Below, piece after piece: positions 11,107 through 18,907 of a stretch of DNA of 64,000 bases. The stretch comes from Pseudomonadota bacterium (GTDB lineage Bacteria > Chloroflexota > UBA5177 > JAJPKF01), in assembly GCA_021323865.1 (NCBI GenBank), contig JAJPKF010000006.1, positions 28,833 to 92,832 on the forward strand. Direction: 5' to 3'. Within the stretch, counting starts at the first letter, position 1, and every line of letters starts with the position of its first letter. The notes under the pieces are model-generated. The model was given only the letters and a program-made list of their open reading frames with translations, searched no databases and was not told the origin of the DNA. The position numbers were made by a program, and so were the translations under genes.

Positions 11107-11583
11107 GTGACCGACCCGCAAGAGCGCCTGTCGGCCATGGGCATGCCGCTTCCGCCGGTGCCGCTGCCGGTCGCGTCCTACGTGCCCTTCGTGCGGACCG
11201 GGCCCCTCGTGTTTACGGCCGGCCAGGTTCCTCGGCGCGACGGGGCCATCATCACCGGCGTCGTGGGATCGTCGATCGACCCGTCCGCGGCCCGAGATGC
11301 CGCTGCCATCGCTGCCGTCCAGGCGATAGCCGCGGTCAAGGAGGCAGCGGGCGACCTACGCTTGGTGCGCCGGATCGTCAAGGCGACGGTCTTTGTCAGC
11401 TCGGCGCCAGACTTTCACGGCCAATCATCCGTGGCGGATGGCGCTTCAGAGCTTTTGGAGGCGGCATTCGGCAGCCACGGGAAGCATGCGCGCAGCGCCG
11501 TCGGTGTCGCGGCATTGCCAGGCGGCGCATGCGTCGAGGTGGAGCTGATTGCGGAAATCGGGGAGCCGCAGTCGGCATCCTGA
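11107..11583 (+). CDS. RidA (YjgF/YER057c/UK114) family protein
   Basis: A 158-residue protein from GTG 11107, the first start after the upstream stop. It shows the RidA fold signature: 'FVRTGPLVFTAGQVPR', 'AVQAIAAVKEAAGDLRLVRRIVKATVFVSS' and the terminal 'GACVEVELIAEIG'. RidA proteins deaminate reactive enamine/imine intermediates; the active-site Arg of true RidA, usually in 'R.A.gv..LP', appears as 'HARSAVGVAALPGG', so the key Arg is kept. Longer than classical RidA (~130) because of an N-terminal extension, typical of the RidA-like subfamily often annotated as endoribonuclease L-PSP. Confidence 0.8.
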   Translation: MTDPQERLSAMGMPLPPVPLPVASYVPFVRTGPLVFTAGQVPRRDGAIITGVVGSSIDPSAARDAAAIAAVQAIAAVKEAAGDLRLVRRIVKATVFVSSAPDFHGQSSVADGASELLEAAFGSHGKHARSAVGVAALPGGACVEVELIAEIGEPQSAS

Positions 11584-11622
11584 CTGCGTGATCCGGGAGC
11601 CGGAATCGCCCACCGTTCTCCA

Positions 11623-11628
11623 TAGAAT
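11623..11628 (+). promoter_or_regulatory. -10-like box just before the methyltransferase gene
   Basis: TAGAAT (11623-11628) inside CCATAGAATGA lies 8 bp before the GTG at 11637. A transcript from it would start at or within a couple of bases of the start codon, so the mRNA may be leaderless. The same 11-bp string occurs before the gene at 54060. Confidence 0.35.
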
Positions 11629-11636
11629 GAGCCACT

Positions 11637-12467
11637 GTGCAATCAAAGCCGCCGACCGGGGGCGAACCACAGCCCCCGAATCCGTACAATCTTGACATCG
11701 CCGCGGACCTGTTTGATGACCTTCACCAGGGGTCTGCGGATGTCCAGCTGGTTCTGGAGCTGGCGCGGGAAGCCGGTGGTCCCATCCTCGAGCTGGCATG
11801 TGGCACCGGGCGGTGTCTGATCCCCCTGATCCGAGCAGGGTTCGACGTCGTGGGGCTGGATCTGGCTCCTCCGATGCTCGAACGGCTCCAAACCAAGGTG
11901 AGTCAGGAACCGGAAGAGGTTCGCCACCGAGCCACCACGCTGGTAGCGGACGGCAGCTCCTTCTCCTTACCCCTGCGTTTCGGCTTGGCCTTCATGGTGG
12001 CTGACGCCTTCGGGCAGATTCCCGCGAAACAGCAGCAGGAGTCTCTGGCAGTGAACGTCTTCGACCACCTCCGAGCCGGAGGTGTCTTCGTCATCGATAC
12101 GTTCCATCCCGACATCCACCGGCTGCTGGAGCGAGGACGATCCGAACGGACCGCGCGGGGCTATCAGGTGGTCAGTGAAGACATTGATCACGACCGGGCG
12201 AATCAGGTGTTCATCGTCAGAACGTCATATTCGCTCGACGGTCACACTGTGAGCCAGATCGAATGGCCGTTGCGCTACAGCTTCCGCTTCGAGCTCGAGC
12301 ATCTTCTCGAGAAGGTTGGCTTCACCATCGAAGCGGTGTGGGGTAATCACCGGCGGGAGCCGGTGAGGGACGATACGCGGCGCTTGTTCGTCGTCGCCCG
12401 CAAGCCGAGCCAAGACGAGCCGTTACCGGCGGAGGCCATGGAGGCCGTGGCCCTTGTGCAGACCTAG
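11637..12467 (+). CDS. class I SAM-dependent methyltransferase
   Basis: A 276-residue protein starting at GTG. It contains the SAM-binding motif I 'ILELACGTGRCLIPLI' and post-I 'DVVGLDLAPPMLERL', then motif II/III strands 'LAFMVADAFGQI' and 'GGVFVIDTFHPDI'. The C-terminal half is a beta-rich domain ending 'RRLFVVARKP', common in methyltransferases of the Methyltransf_25 group. Substrate unknown; the neighbours (RidA-like protein, membrane protein) give no clue. Confidence 0.8.
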   Translation: MQSKPPTGGEPQPPNPYNLDIAADLFDDLHQGSADVQLVLELAREAGGPILELACGTGRCLIPLIRAGFDVVGLDLAPPMLERLQTKVSQEPEEVRHRATTLVADGSSFSLPLRFGLAFMVADAFGQIPAKQQQESLAVNVFDHLRAGGVFVIDTFHPDIHRLLERGRSERTARGYQVVSEDIDHDRANQVFIVRTSYSLDGHTVSQIEWPLRYSFRFELEHLLEKVGFTIEAVWGNHRREPVRDDTRRLFVVARKPSQDEPLPAEAMEAVALVQT

Positions 12468-12478
12468 GAAGGCGATAG

Positions 12479-13021
12479 ATGACAGATTCACGTGAGACCC
12501 CACTCCCGGTCGCGCAGACGGGCCCGTCATCCGACGTTCGGCCCCCAATTTGGGGATTTCGGCTCGTCGGGTTGCTGCCGTTGGCGGCAATGATCGTGGC
12601 GCTCTTCCTTCCCTGGGGCCATGGCGGCGGCGTCAACGAGGGCATCGCAGACTACGCAGCGCCGGGACCGGCGATTGTCGCCTGGGCGCTGGTGGCGCTG
12701 GGGCTCGCCCTGGCCCTTGCCGCCGCTGCGGGGATGTGGCTCGCCCGCCGCAGGCTGTCCCTCAGCAGCCCGCTTGGGGCGGGGACGTACCTGCTGGGTC
12801 TACTCACCTGGTATGCCTCCGCCATCCTGCCCAGCGAGATTGCCAGCGGCTGCAGTGGGAACGGGGGGCCGCTGTGCAACACGCCCCCGGCGAGTCCGAC
12901 CGTGCCGGGCTCATCGCCGGCGTTCGGGTTCTATCTCGGCGCCGTGGGCGCCGTGATCCTCATCGGCCTCTGGATCGCGTTCTCGCAAGGCCTGTGGCAG
13001 ACCGAGGCCGATAATCCCTAA
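12479..13021 (+). CDS. four-helix membrane protein, function unknown
   Basis: A 180-residue protein preceded by a GGAAGG ribosome site. About four hydrophobic segments are visible ('LVGLLPLAAMIVALFLPWG', 'IVAWALVALGLALALAAAAGMWLA', 'GTYLLGLLTWYASAI', 'FYLGAVGAVILIGLWIAF'). The loop between the last two holds two Cys ('CSGNGGPLC') and would be extracytoplasmic. It ends 6 bp from the convergent pseudouridine kinase. No family recognised. Confidence 0.65.
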   Translation: MTDSRETPLPVAQTGPSSDVRPPIWGFRLVGLLPLAAMIVALFLPWGHGGGVNEGIADYAAPGPAIVAWALVALGLALALAAAAGMWLARRRLSLSSPLGAGTYLLGLLTWYASAILPSEIASGCSGNGGPLCNTPPASPTVPGSSPAFGFYLGAVGAVILIGLWIAFSQGLWQTEADNP

Positions 13022-13027
13022 GCAAAT

Positions 13028-13897
13028 CTATTCGGAGCGTGCCCCAAGGGCCCCCACGCAGCGTGCCGCCATCCGTGTGGCGAGTGCCGCCCGGTCGCGC
13101 AGGCCGGCTCCGGCCAGCTCCGCGGCGAGCCAGCCGCCGTTGAATGCGTCGCCCGCGCCGGTTGTGTCGACCACCTCGGCCTTGATGGATGGCTGATTGA
13201 AGCGCCGTTCGCCGTCACTGATGTGGGCCCCTCTGCTTCCGTCCTTGATGACGACCAACGGCGCCAATGTGTGGAGCTCTCGAAAGCAATTCTCAAGTCC
13301 TATGACTCCCGCCAGTGCAATCGCCTCCGCGCGGTTGGCCAGTACGAGATTCGGTTTGAGGATCTGGAGCAGGTCTCGGATTCGCATCACGCCGGCGCTC
13401 TTCAACACACTCACCGCCGAGGGATCGACGGAGAGAAATGCCTCCGAAGCCAGCGACCTGGCCCTGAGGATGGCCTCGGTCAAAGACTCGGATGCGAAGG
13501 AGTAACCCGTGAGATGCAGAGCCCCTGCCGATTTAAGGACCGGTTCCGGTAGATGTTCTGGGCGCAGGAGGGCCGAAGCCATGCGCGCGCTGCGCATGGT
13601 CCTGCCTCCCCGGGTGCCCAGGCGTGACAGTACGACACCCGACTCCCCATCGTGGATGCGCGTGGCGTGAGCCGGCACGCCGTCCGAGGTCAGCCCCTCA
13701 AGGAGTAGCGTCCCCAACAGGTCGTCGCCGACCGCTCCGATCCAGCAGCTCTGTGCCCCGGCCCGCCTGGCCCAAACGGCCACATTGGCGGCCGATCCGC
13801 CGGGTCGAAAATGGATTCCCGACGGCATTCCATCTGCCGTCTGCCGCCCCTCGATGATGACGTCGGCCAGCAGGTCGCCGATGCAAGCGAGCACCAA
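13028..13897 (-). CDS. psuK: PfkB-family carbohydrate kinase, probable pseudouridine kinase
   Basis: A 289-residue ribokinase-fold protein. The N-terminal glycine-rich sugar-binding region is 'FRPGGSAANVAVWARRAGA', and the C-terminal PfkB signature with the catalytic Asp is 'DTTGAGDAFNGGWLAAEL'. PfkB substrates are hard to read from sequence, but this gene begins directly at the stop of the pseudouridine-5'-phosphate glycosidase gene (TTG start at 13897, or GTG at 13894). In the known pathway PsuK phosphorylates pseudouridine and PsuG then splits it into uracil and ribose 5-phosphate. The assignment rests mainly on that context. Confidence 0.8.
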   Translation of the reverse strand: MVLACIGDLLADVIIEGRQTADGMPSGIHFRPGGSAANVAVWARRAGAQSCWIGAVGDDLLGTLLLEGLTSDGVPAHATRIHDGESGVVLSRLGTRGGRTMRSARMASALLRPEHLPEPVLKSAGALHLTGYSFASESLTEAILRARSLASEAFLSVDPSAVSVLKSAGVMRIRDLLQILKPNLVLANRAEAIALAGVIGLENCFRELHTLAPLVVIKDGSRGAHISDGERRFNQPSIKAEVVDTTGAGDAFNGGWLAAELAGAGLRDRAALATRMAARCVGALGARSE

Positions 13898-14794
13898 TCA
13901 GAGGGCGCTGATGGCCAGGGCGATCTCCGACGCCACTCTGGCGTTCGACACCAGAAGATCCGTGTTCACTCGCACGCTTCGTCCACTGGTCTGATCGGCA
14001 ATGTGCCGAAGCATGAATGGAGTGACGGCCTTGCCCCGCACGCCCTCACGTTGCGCTTCCTGCACTCCTGCTTCCACCAGAGCGTCCAGCTCGGTCCGGT
14101 CCAAAGCCGAATCGACCGGGGGTGGATTGGCGACGATGATTCCGGTATCCAACCCGATCGCCGCTTGGGCGCGGACCATGTGGGCCACCGTCTCGGCGCC
14201 GTCGACGGCCGGCACCGAATGTGCTGACTCCCGACAATAGAAATCTGGCAGGACGTTGGTCCCGTAGCCCACCAGCGGGACGCCTACCGTCTCCAGGTAC
14301 TCGAGCGTTCGCGGCACGTCGAGGATGGATTTGATGCCCGAGCACACCGTCACCACCGGCGTCCTGGCCAGTGTCCATAGGTCGTTGGAAACATCGCCCG
14401 TGTCCTCCGCGCCCCGATGGACGCCGCCGATGCCACCGGTAGCCAGCACCTGAATGCCGGCGGAGTGGGCGATCGTAAGGGATGAGCCGACTGTTGTGGC
14501 AAGCGTGGAGCGGGTCGCCAGCCCCCATCCAATGTCACGGGTTCCTGCCTTCCCGATGGTTGGGTCCCGTGCGAGTCGTTCCAGAATCCCCTCATCCACG
14601 CCCACGTGGATCACGCCGTCTATCAACGCCAATGTTGCCGGTGTCGCGCCCGTCGCAATCACCGCGGCCTCCACGGCGCGAGCGGCCTCGAGGTTGTCTG
14701 GCCATGGCAACCCTTGCGCGATGACCGAGGACTCCAACGCAACCACTGGACGGGAGTGGTGCAGCGCCGCGGCCACCCGACCGTCGAATCTCAC
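13898..14794 (-). CDS. psuG: pseudouridine-5'-phosphate glycosidase
   Basis: A 298-residue protein matching PsuG over its full length: 'PVVALESSVIAQGLPWPDNLE', 'GVDEGILERLA', 'IQVLATGGIGGVHRGAEDTGDVS', 'VCSGIKSILDVPRTLEYLET' and 'REGVRGKAVTPFMLRHIA'. The Glu in ALESS and the Lys in GIKSILD are the residues used in catalysis in the family. It breaks the C-C glycosidic bond of pseudouridine 5'-phosphate, salvaging uracil and ribose 5-phosphate from RNA turnover. Directly upstream of, and adjacent to, psuK. Confidence 0.93.
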   Translation of the reverse strand: MRFDGRVAAALHHSRPVVALESSVIAQGLPWPDNLEAARAVEAAVIATGATPATLALIDGVIHVGVDEGILERLARDPTIGKAGTRDIGWGLATRSTLATTVGSSLTIAHSAGIQVLATGGIGGVHRGAEDTGDVSNDLWTLARTPVVTVCSGIKSILDVPRTLEYLETVGVPLVGYGTNVLPDFYCRESAHSVPAVDGAETVAHMVRAQAAIGLDTGIIVANPPPVDSALDRTELDALVEAGVQEAQREGVRGKAVTPFMLRHIADQTSGRSVRVNTDLLVSNARVASEIALAISAL

Positions 14795-14872
14795 TGTTGG
14801 AGATCAGGACGTTGGCGGACTATGATCCGGCCCCGAGGGTCCGGCAGGCGCAGGAGGATGGAGCCGTTACCG

Positions 14873-15871
14873 TCACGCGTCCGGGTTTGCCCGGGCGAAA
14901 TCCCTGAGAGCACGCTCGACATATACCCGAGCCATACGCTTTCGGTGTGGAATGGAGCCCTCGGTATTGTCCATCGGGTGCGTGCTGCGAAAGACCTGGT
15001 CGCCGGCGGCCCGGATTAGCTCATCCGTGAGCGGTCGCCCGATCAGCAGCTCCTCCGCTGCCCGCACCCGCATGGGCAGCGACGCCACCGCGGTGAGAAA
15101 GATGCGAGACTGCCGAACCATGCCGTCGACGTCGAGCGCCAGGCCGGTGGCGGCGCCCACCAGCGGGAAGTCAAACGACATGCGGATGCGCAGCTTCGAA
15201 TAGACAACCCGGAGGCCGTTGGGCGGCGGCAGTCTGACGGCGGCGACCACCTCGTCGGGCTGTAGGGCCATCGGAACGAGACCATCGTCGCGATAGAGCT
15301 CTTCGAGGGGCAGGAGGCGTTCTCCAGCCGGACCGAACACGGCTACCTGGGCGCCATGGGCCAGCAGCACGGGAACGGTATCCGCAGAGGAGACGGCCCA
15401 GCACCGATCGCTGCCGGGGGCGACCCGGCAAATCTCGCTGTCCTTCTTCATGCAGAAGCCAACTGCGCGCCGCCAGTGCTCCGACTGGTTGTAGTAGTTG
15501 CAGCGCACATCCAGGCAGATGTTGCCACCGAGGGTCCCCACGCGCCGAACCTGAGGCGAGGAAATGACCGCGGCGGCATCGGCGAGCGCCGGATACTCGT
15601 TGCGAACGAGCGGCGAGTGTTCGAGCTGGGATAACCTCACGGACCCTCCCAGCCGGAGCCCGCCACTTTCCTCGCGAACGATGCTTTGCATCTCCCGAAG
15701 AGACCGGAGGCCGATGACAAATTTCGGCTCAGCAAGCCGGTGCTTGATGTTGGGGAGGAGGTCCGTGCCTCCACCCATGTACGCCGCCTCGTCTCCGTAT
15801 TGCTTCCGGAGCTGGACGGCCTCCGCAACGGAGGCCGGCGTCACGTACGTGAAGGGAGTCAGCCGGAGCAC
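14873..15871 (-). CDS. hcrB: 4-hydroxybenzoyl-CoA reductase-like beta subunit (FAD, 4Fe-4S)
   Basis: A 332-residue FAD subunit of the xanthine-dehydrogenase class, GTG start. FAD motifs are 'AAYMGGGTDLLP' and 'VGTLGGNICLD'. Directly after the second motif is an insertion carrying Cys124, Cys140, Cys148 and Cys157 ('RCNYYNQSEHWR', 'FCMKKDSEIC', 'SDRC'). CoxM-type FAD subunits lack this insertion. In 4-hydroxybenzoyl-CoA reductase it binds an extra [4Fe-4S] cluster, and the 16-8-9 spacing is the one I recall for the Thauera enzyme. The gene is last in the hcrC-hcrA-hcrB order, 67 bp after hcrA. The substrate could be a related aromatic acyl-CoA. Confidence 0.85.
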   Translation of the reverse strand: MLRLTPFTYVTPASVAEAVQLRKQYGDEAAYMGGGTDLLPNIKHRLAEPKFVIGLRSLREMQSIVREESGGLRLGGSVRLSQLEHSPLVRNEYPALADAAAVISSPQVRRVGTLGGNICLDVRCNYYNQSEHWRRAVGFCMKKDSEICRVAPGSDRCWAVSSADTVPVLLAHGAQVAVFGPAGERLLPLEELYRDDGLVPMALQPDEVVAAVRLPPPNGLRVVYSKLRIRMSFDFPLVGAATGLALDVDGMVRQSRIFLTAVASLPMRVRAAEELLIGRPLTDELIRAAGDQVFRSTHPMDNTEGSIPHRKRMARVYVERALRDFARANPDA

Positions 15872-15938
15872 GCTGCAGTCCTTGGTGTGACCACCTGCCG
15901 AATCGGGTGAATCGAGTTGACGTCCGTGGTGCAGCTCC

Positions 15939-18344
15939 TCAGCCGGCCAGAGCTGCCGGCTCGGCGATGCGCCCCTCCCGCTTCGCCCGGTCGAGGGCCC
16001 TCATGATGCGGTCGGAGGTAATGGGAGTGGCGTCGAACCGTACTCCGACCGCATCGTACACGGCGTTGGCAATCGCGGGAATTACGGGGCTGAGCGGGCC
16101 CTCGCCCGCTTCCTTCGCTCCAAATGGCCCTTCCGCGTCTGGTCCCTCGACAATGATCGACTCGAGCGCGGGCGTTTCCAGAATGGTCGGTATCTTGTAC
16201 TCGAGTAGCGACGGCTTCTTGTGCAGGCCCTTCCGGAACACCTGCTCTTCCATGACGGCTTCTCCGTAGCCCATGTACGCGCTGCCCTCGATCTGCCCCT
16301 CGACAATCATGGGGTTGATGGCACGACCGCAGTCGTGGGCAATCGTCACCTTGTCCACGTGCAGCTCGAAGGTCTCCAGGTCGACCGACACTTCGGCGAC
16401 CGCGGTGGTAAAGCTATACGCCGGCGACGGGCCGACGCCGGAGCCCTTATACTTGCCGCCGAGCTTGGGTGGCGTATAGGAGCCCGCCGCGGCCAGCGTT
16501 CCGAACCGAGCCTCGGCCGCTTGAACGGCCTCAATAAAGTCGATGGCTCGGTCAGTGTCGTCGCGGTTATAGATCCGCCGGCCTCCGAGCCTGAGCCGTT
16601 CTCGCGGGGTTTCAAGCCTCTCGGATGCCACATCCAGGAGCAGATCCCGCAGCTTCTCGGCAGCCTGCCGGGCGGCGTTTCCGGCCATGAAGGTCACGCG
16701 GCTCGAGTAGCTGCCCAGATCTACGGGTGTGAGGTCGGTGTCTCCGGAGCAAACGCGTACGTCGATGGGGTCGACGCCCAACACCTCGGATACGATGTAC
16801 GCCAGCATGGAATCCGAGTCCTGCCCAATGTCGGTGGTCCCACAGTAGATGGCGACACCACCGCCCCGGTCGATCTTCACCATCGCGCCCGAGTGGGGCA
16901 TCGGGTTCCAGTAGATCGGAAGGCCCGCACCCGACATGTACACCGACGATGCGAGGCCGATGCCGGTGCCGAAGGGCAGCTTCCGGAATCTGGCCTGGAA
17001 GTCGGTTCGCTGCGATGCCGCGCGGAGCGTATCCCGCACGGCGCAGCTCGTGATCCGGAGACCGTTGACGGTACCGCTCATCGGATCAACCGCGTTCCGC
17101 ATTCGCATCCCAACCGGATCGAGACCCAAGTCTTCGGCAATCTTGTCGAGCTGGCATTCGATGGCGAACCGAGGCTGCACGGTTCCATGTCCGCGCTTGG
17201 GGCCACAGGGCGGCTTGTTGGTGAAGACCCGAACACCGTCGAAGGCATATCGCGGCACCTTGTAGGGCATGGTGTTGAGGGCGCCCGTGTAATAGGTCGT
17301 GGCGACTCCGTAGGATCCATATGCGCCGCCGTCGAGCCATGACTGGAAGTGCATGGCCGTAATGGAACCGTCCTTCCGGACACCCGTCTTGATCCGCATC
17401 CGAACCGGATGGCGCCCTCGATGGCAGTAGAAAACCTCTTCGCGGCTGAGCTCGATGAGGACGGGACGGCCTGCCTTTCTCGCCAGCGCCGCGGCCGCTA
17501 CCTCGTGAGAAAACATCTCGCTCTTGCCGCCGAAGGCCCCGCCTGACGGAGGCGCGATGATGCGGATCTGAGCCGTGGGCATGGACAGCGCCTTCGACAG
17601 CTCACGGTGGACATAATGTGGCGTCTGCGTGCTCGACCAGACGGTCAGCTTGCCGTGGAGCTCATATTGGGCAATCACGGCATGGTTTTCCATGGGAGCA
17701 TGCGTGTTGCCCTCGAAGAAGAATTCGTCCTCGCGGACATGGTCCGCTTCCGCGAATCCAACTTCGGGCGACTCGAACTCGAGGTGAACCTCCTTATGGA
17801 TGTTCCCCTCGCCCCCCTGGTCTTCATGGATTCTCGGTTTCTCCGGATCGAGGGCCTCGTCGATGCTCATGATTGCCGGCAGGGGCTCGTACAGCACCTC
17901 GATCGCATTACAGGCCTGCTCCGCCGTCAGCTCGTCGACGGCGGCCACGGCGGCGACGGCCTCGCCGACATACCTGACCTTGTCGATGGCGAAGGCCGTC
18001 TCGTCTTGAGACGAAGGCATGATCCCGTAGCGCTCGGGCAGGTCGGCCCCGCTTATGACCGCGAAGACACCCGGCATTGCCTCGGCCTTACGAGTGTCAA
18101 CGTGGAGAACCCGGGCATGGGGATAGGGGCTCCGCAGCAGCCGACCGAAGCACAGCCTGGGAAGCTTGAGATCGGCCGTGTACTTGGTGCCGCCAGTCGC
18201 TTTCGCGAGATGCTCGTACTTGAGGTTGCGGCGACCGATGATGTGCAGCTCATCCGCCTGTGCTGGGCCGTCGGCGCGATCGCGACGCGGTGAACTTACG
18301 GGCTCGGCATCAGGTGGGGCGGTAGCGCTAGCCGGCTTGGGCAT
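15939..18344 (-). CDS. hcrA: 4-hydroxybenzoyl-CoA reductase-like alpha subunit (molybdopterin)
   Basis: An 801-residue molybdenum-binding subunit. Key motifs in order: 'TGGTKYTADLKLP' (a/b hammerhead start), 'VRYVGEAVAAVAA', 'APPSGGAFGGKSE' (Mo-cofactor contact), 'GHGTVQPRFAIE', 'CGTTDIGQDSDSMLAYI' and the C-terminal 'GPFGAKEAGEGPLSP' containing the catalytic Glu. This subunit holds the Mo-pterin cytosine dinucleotide site. Together with the FAD subunit that has the extra Fe-S loop it points to reductive removal of the phenolic OH of 4-hydroxybenzoyl-CoA, giving benzoyl-CoA. Its first 17 bp overlap the end of hcrC. Residues 1-30 are Pro/Ala-rich and may be over-extended. Confidence 0.85.
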   Translation of the reverse strand: MPKPASATAPPDAEPVSSPRRDRADGPAQADELHIIGRRNLKYEHLAKATGGTKYTADLKLPRLCFGRLLRSPYPHARVLHVDTRKAEAMPGVFAVISGADLPERYGIMPSSQDETAFAIDKVRYVGEAVAAVAAVDELTAEQACNAIEVLYEPLPAIMSIDEALDPEKPRIHEDQGGEGNIHKEVHLEFESPEVGFAEADHVREDEFFFEGNTHAPMENHAVIAQYELHGKLTVWSSTQTPHYVHRELSKALSMPTAQIRIIAPPSGGAFGGKSEMFSHEVAAAALARKAGRPVLIELSREEVFYCHRGRHPVRMRIKTGVRKDGSITAMHFQSWLDGGAYGSYGVATTYYTGALNTMPYKVPRYAFDGVRVFTNKPPCGPKRGHGTVQPRFAIECQLDKIAEDLGLDPVGMRMRNAVDPMSGTVNGLRITSCAVRDTLRAASQRTDFQARFRKLPFGTGIGLASSVYMSGAGLPIYWNPMPHSGAMVKIDRGGGVAIYCGTTDIGQDSDSMLAYIVSEVLGVDPIDVRVCSGDTDLTPVDLGSYSSRVTFMAGNAARQAAEKLRDLLLDVASERLETPRERLRLGGRRIYNRDDTDRAIDFIEAVQAAEARFGTLAAAGSYTPPKLGGKYKGSGVGPSPAYSFTTAVAEVSVDLETFELHVDKVTIAHDCGRAINPMIVEGQIEGSAYMGYGEAVMEEQVFRKGLHKKPSLLEYKIPTILETPALESIIVEGPDAEGPFGAKEAGEGPLSPVIPAIANAVYDAVGVRFDATPITSDRIMRALDRAKREGRIAEPAALAG

Positions 18345-18825
18345 GAAGCCGCCTTCCGTCCGTCATGGAACCGGCAGCCGCCTCGACCGCCTCGATGATC
18401 TTCGTGTATCCGGTGCACCGGCAGAGATTGCCGGCAAGCGCCTCTTTGATGTCGTCCCGGCTCGGATGCGGGTTCTGCTCCAAGAGAGCAACCGCCGAGA
18501 GAATCATGCCCGGCGTGCAGTAGCCGCACTGAGATCCGCCCCATTCGGCGAAGGCCACCTGCACAGGATGGAGGACGGAGCCATGCTGCAGTCCCTCGAT
18601 TGTGGTGACGTCATGGCCGACGGCCTCGACGGCCAGGAACAGACAGGAAACGACCGGCTCGCCGTCGACCAGAACGGTGCACGCTCCGCATTCACCAAGC
18701 TCGCAGCCGTGCTTGGTTCCCGTGAGGTCGAGGTCCTCTCTGAGCACCTCGAGCAGCGTCTTGCTGTGCTCGAAGGCCAGCGTCCGGTCCTCGCCGTTGA
18801 TTCGAAGCGTAAAGAGCGATTTCAT
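18328..18825 (-). CDS. hcrC: 4-hydroxybenzoyl-CoA reductase-like gamma subunit (2x 2Fe-2S)
   Basis: A 165-residue iron-sulfur subunit. The plant-type ferredoxin cluster is Cys41, Cys46, Cys49 and Cys61 ('GCELGECGACTVLVDG' and 'VSC'). The second, four-helix-bundle cluster uses Cys100, Cys103, Cys135 and Cys137 ('SQCGYCTPGM' and 'NLCRCTGY'). It passes electrons between the Mo and FAD subunits. First gene of the three-gene operon; 82 bp separate it from the lipoprotein gene upstream. Confidence 0.9.
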   Translation of the reverse strand: MKSLFTLRINGEDRTLAFEHSKTLLEVLREDLDLTGTKHGCELGECGACTVLVDGEPVVSCLFLAVEAVGHDVTTIEGLQHGSVLHPVQVAFAEWGGSQCGYCTPGMILSAVALLEQNPHPSRDDIKEALAGNLCRCTGYTKIIEAVEAAAGSMTDGRRLHAQAG

Positions 18826-18907
18826 GAGGCTTTACAGGCTCATTCTCGCACCGGCGACCCGATTCGGCCGGCGCCACGGGCGACCGGCTCAGCTGTGCCG
18901 GCCCTCG

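Noticed and set aside
16221..17342. A 373-codon forward frame
   Set aside because: Antisense to hcrA, whose molybdopterin motifs are unmistakable.
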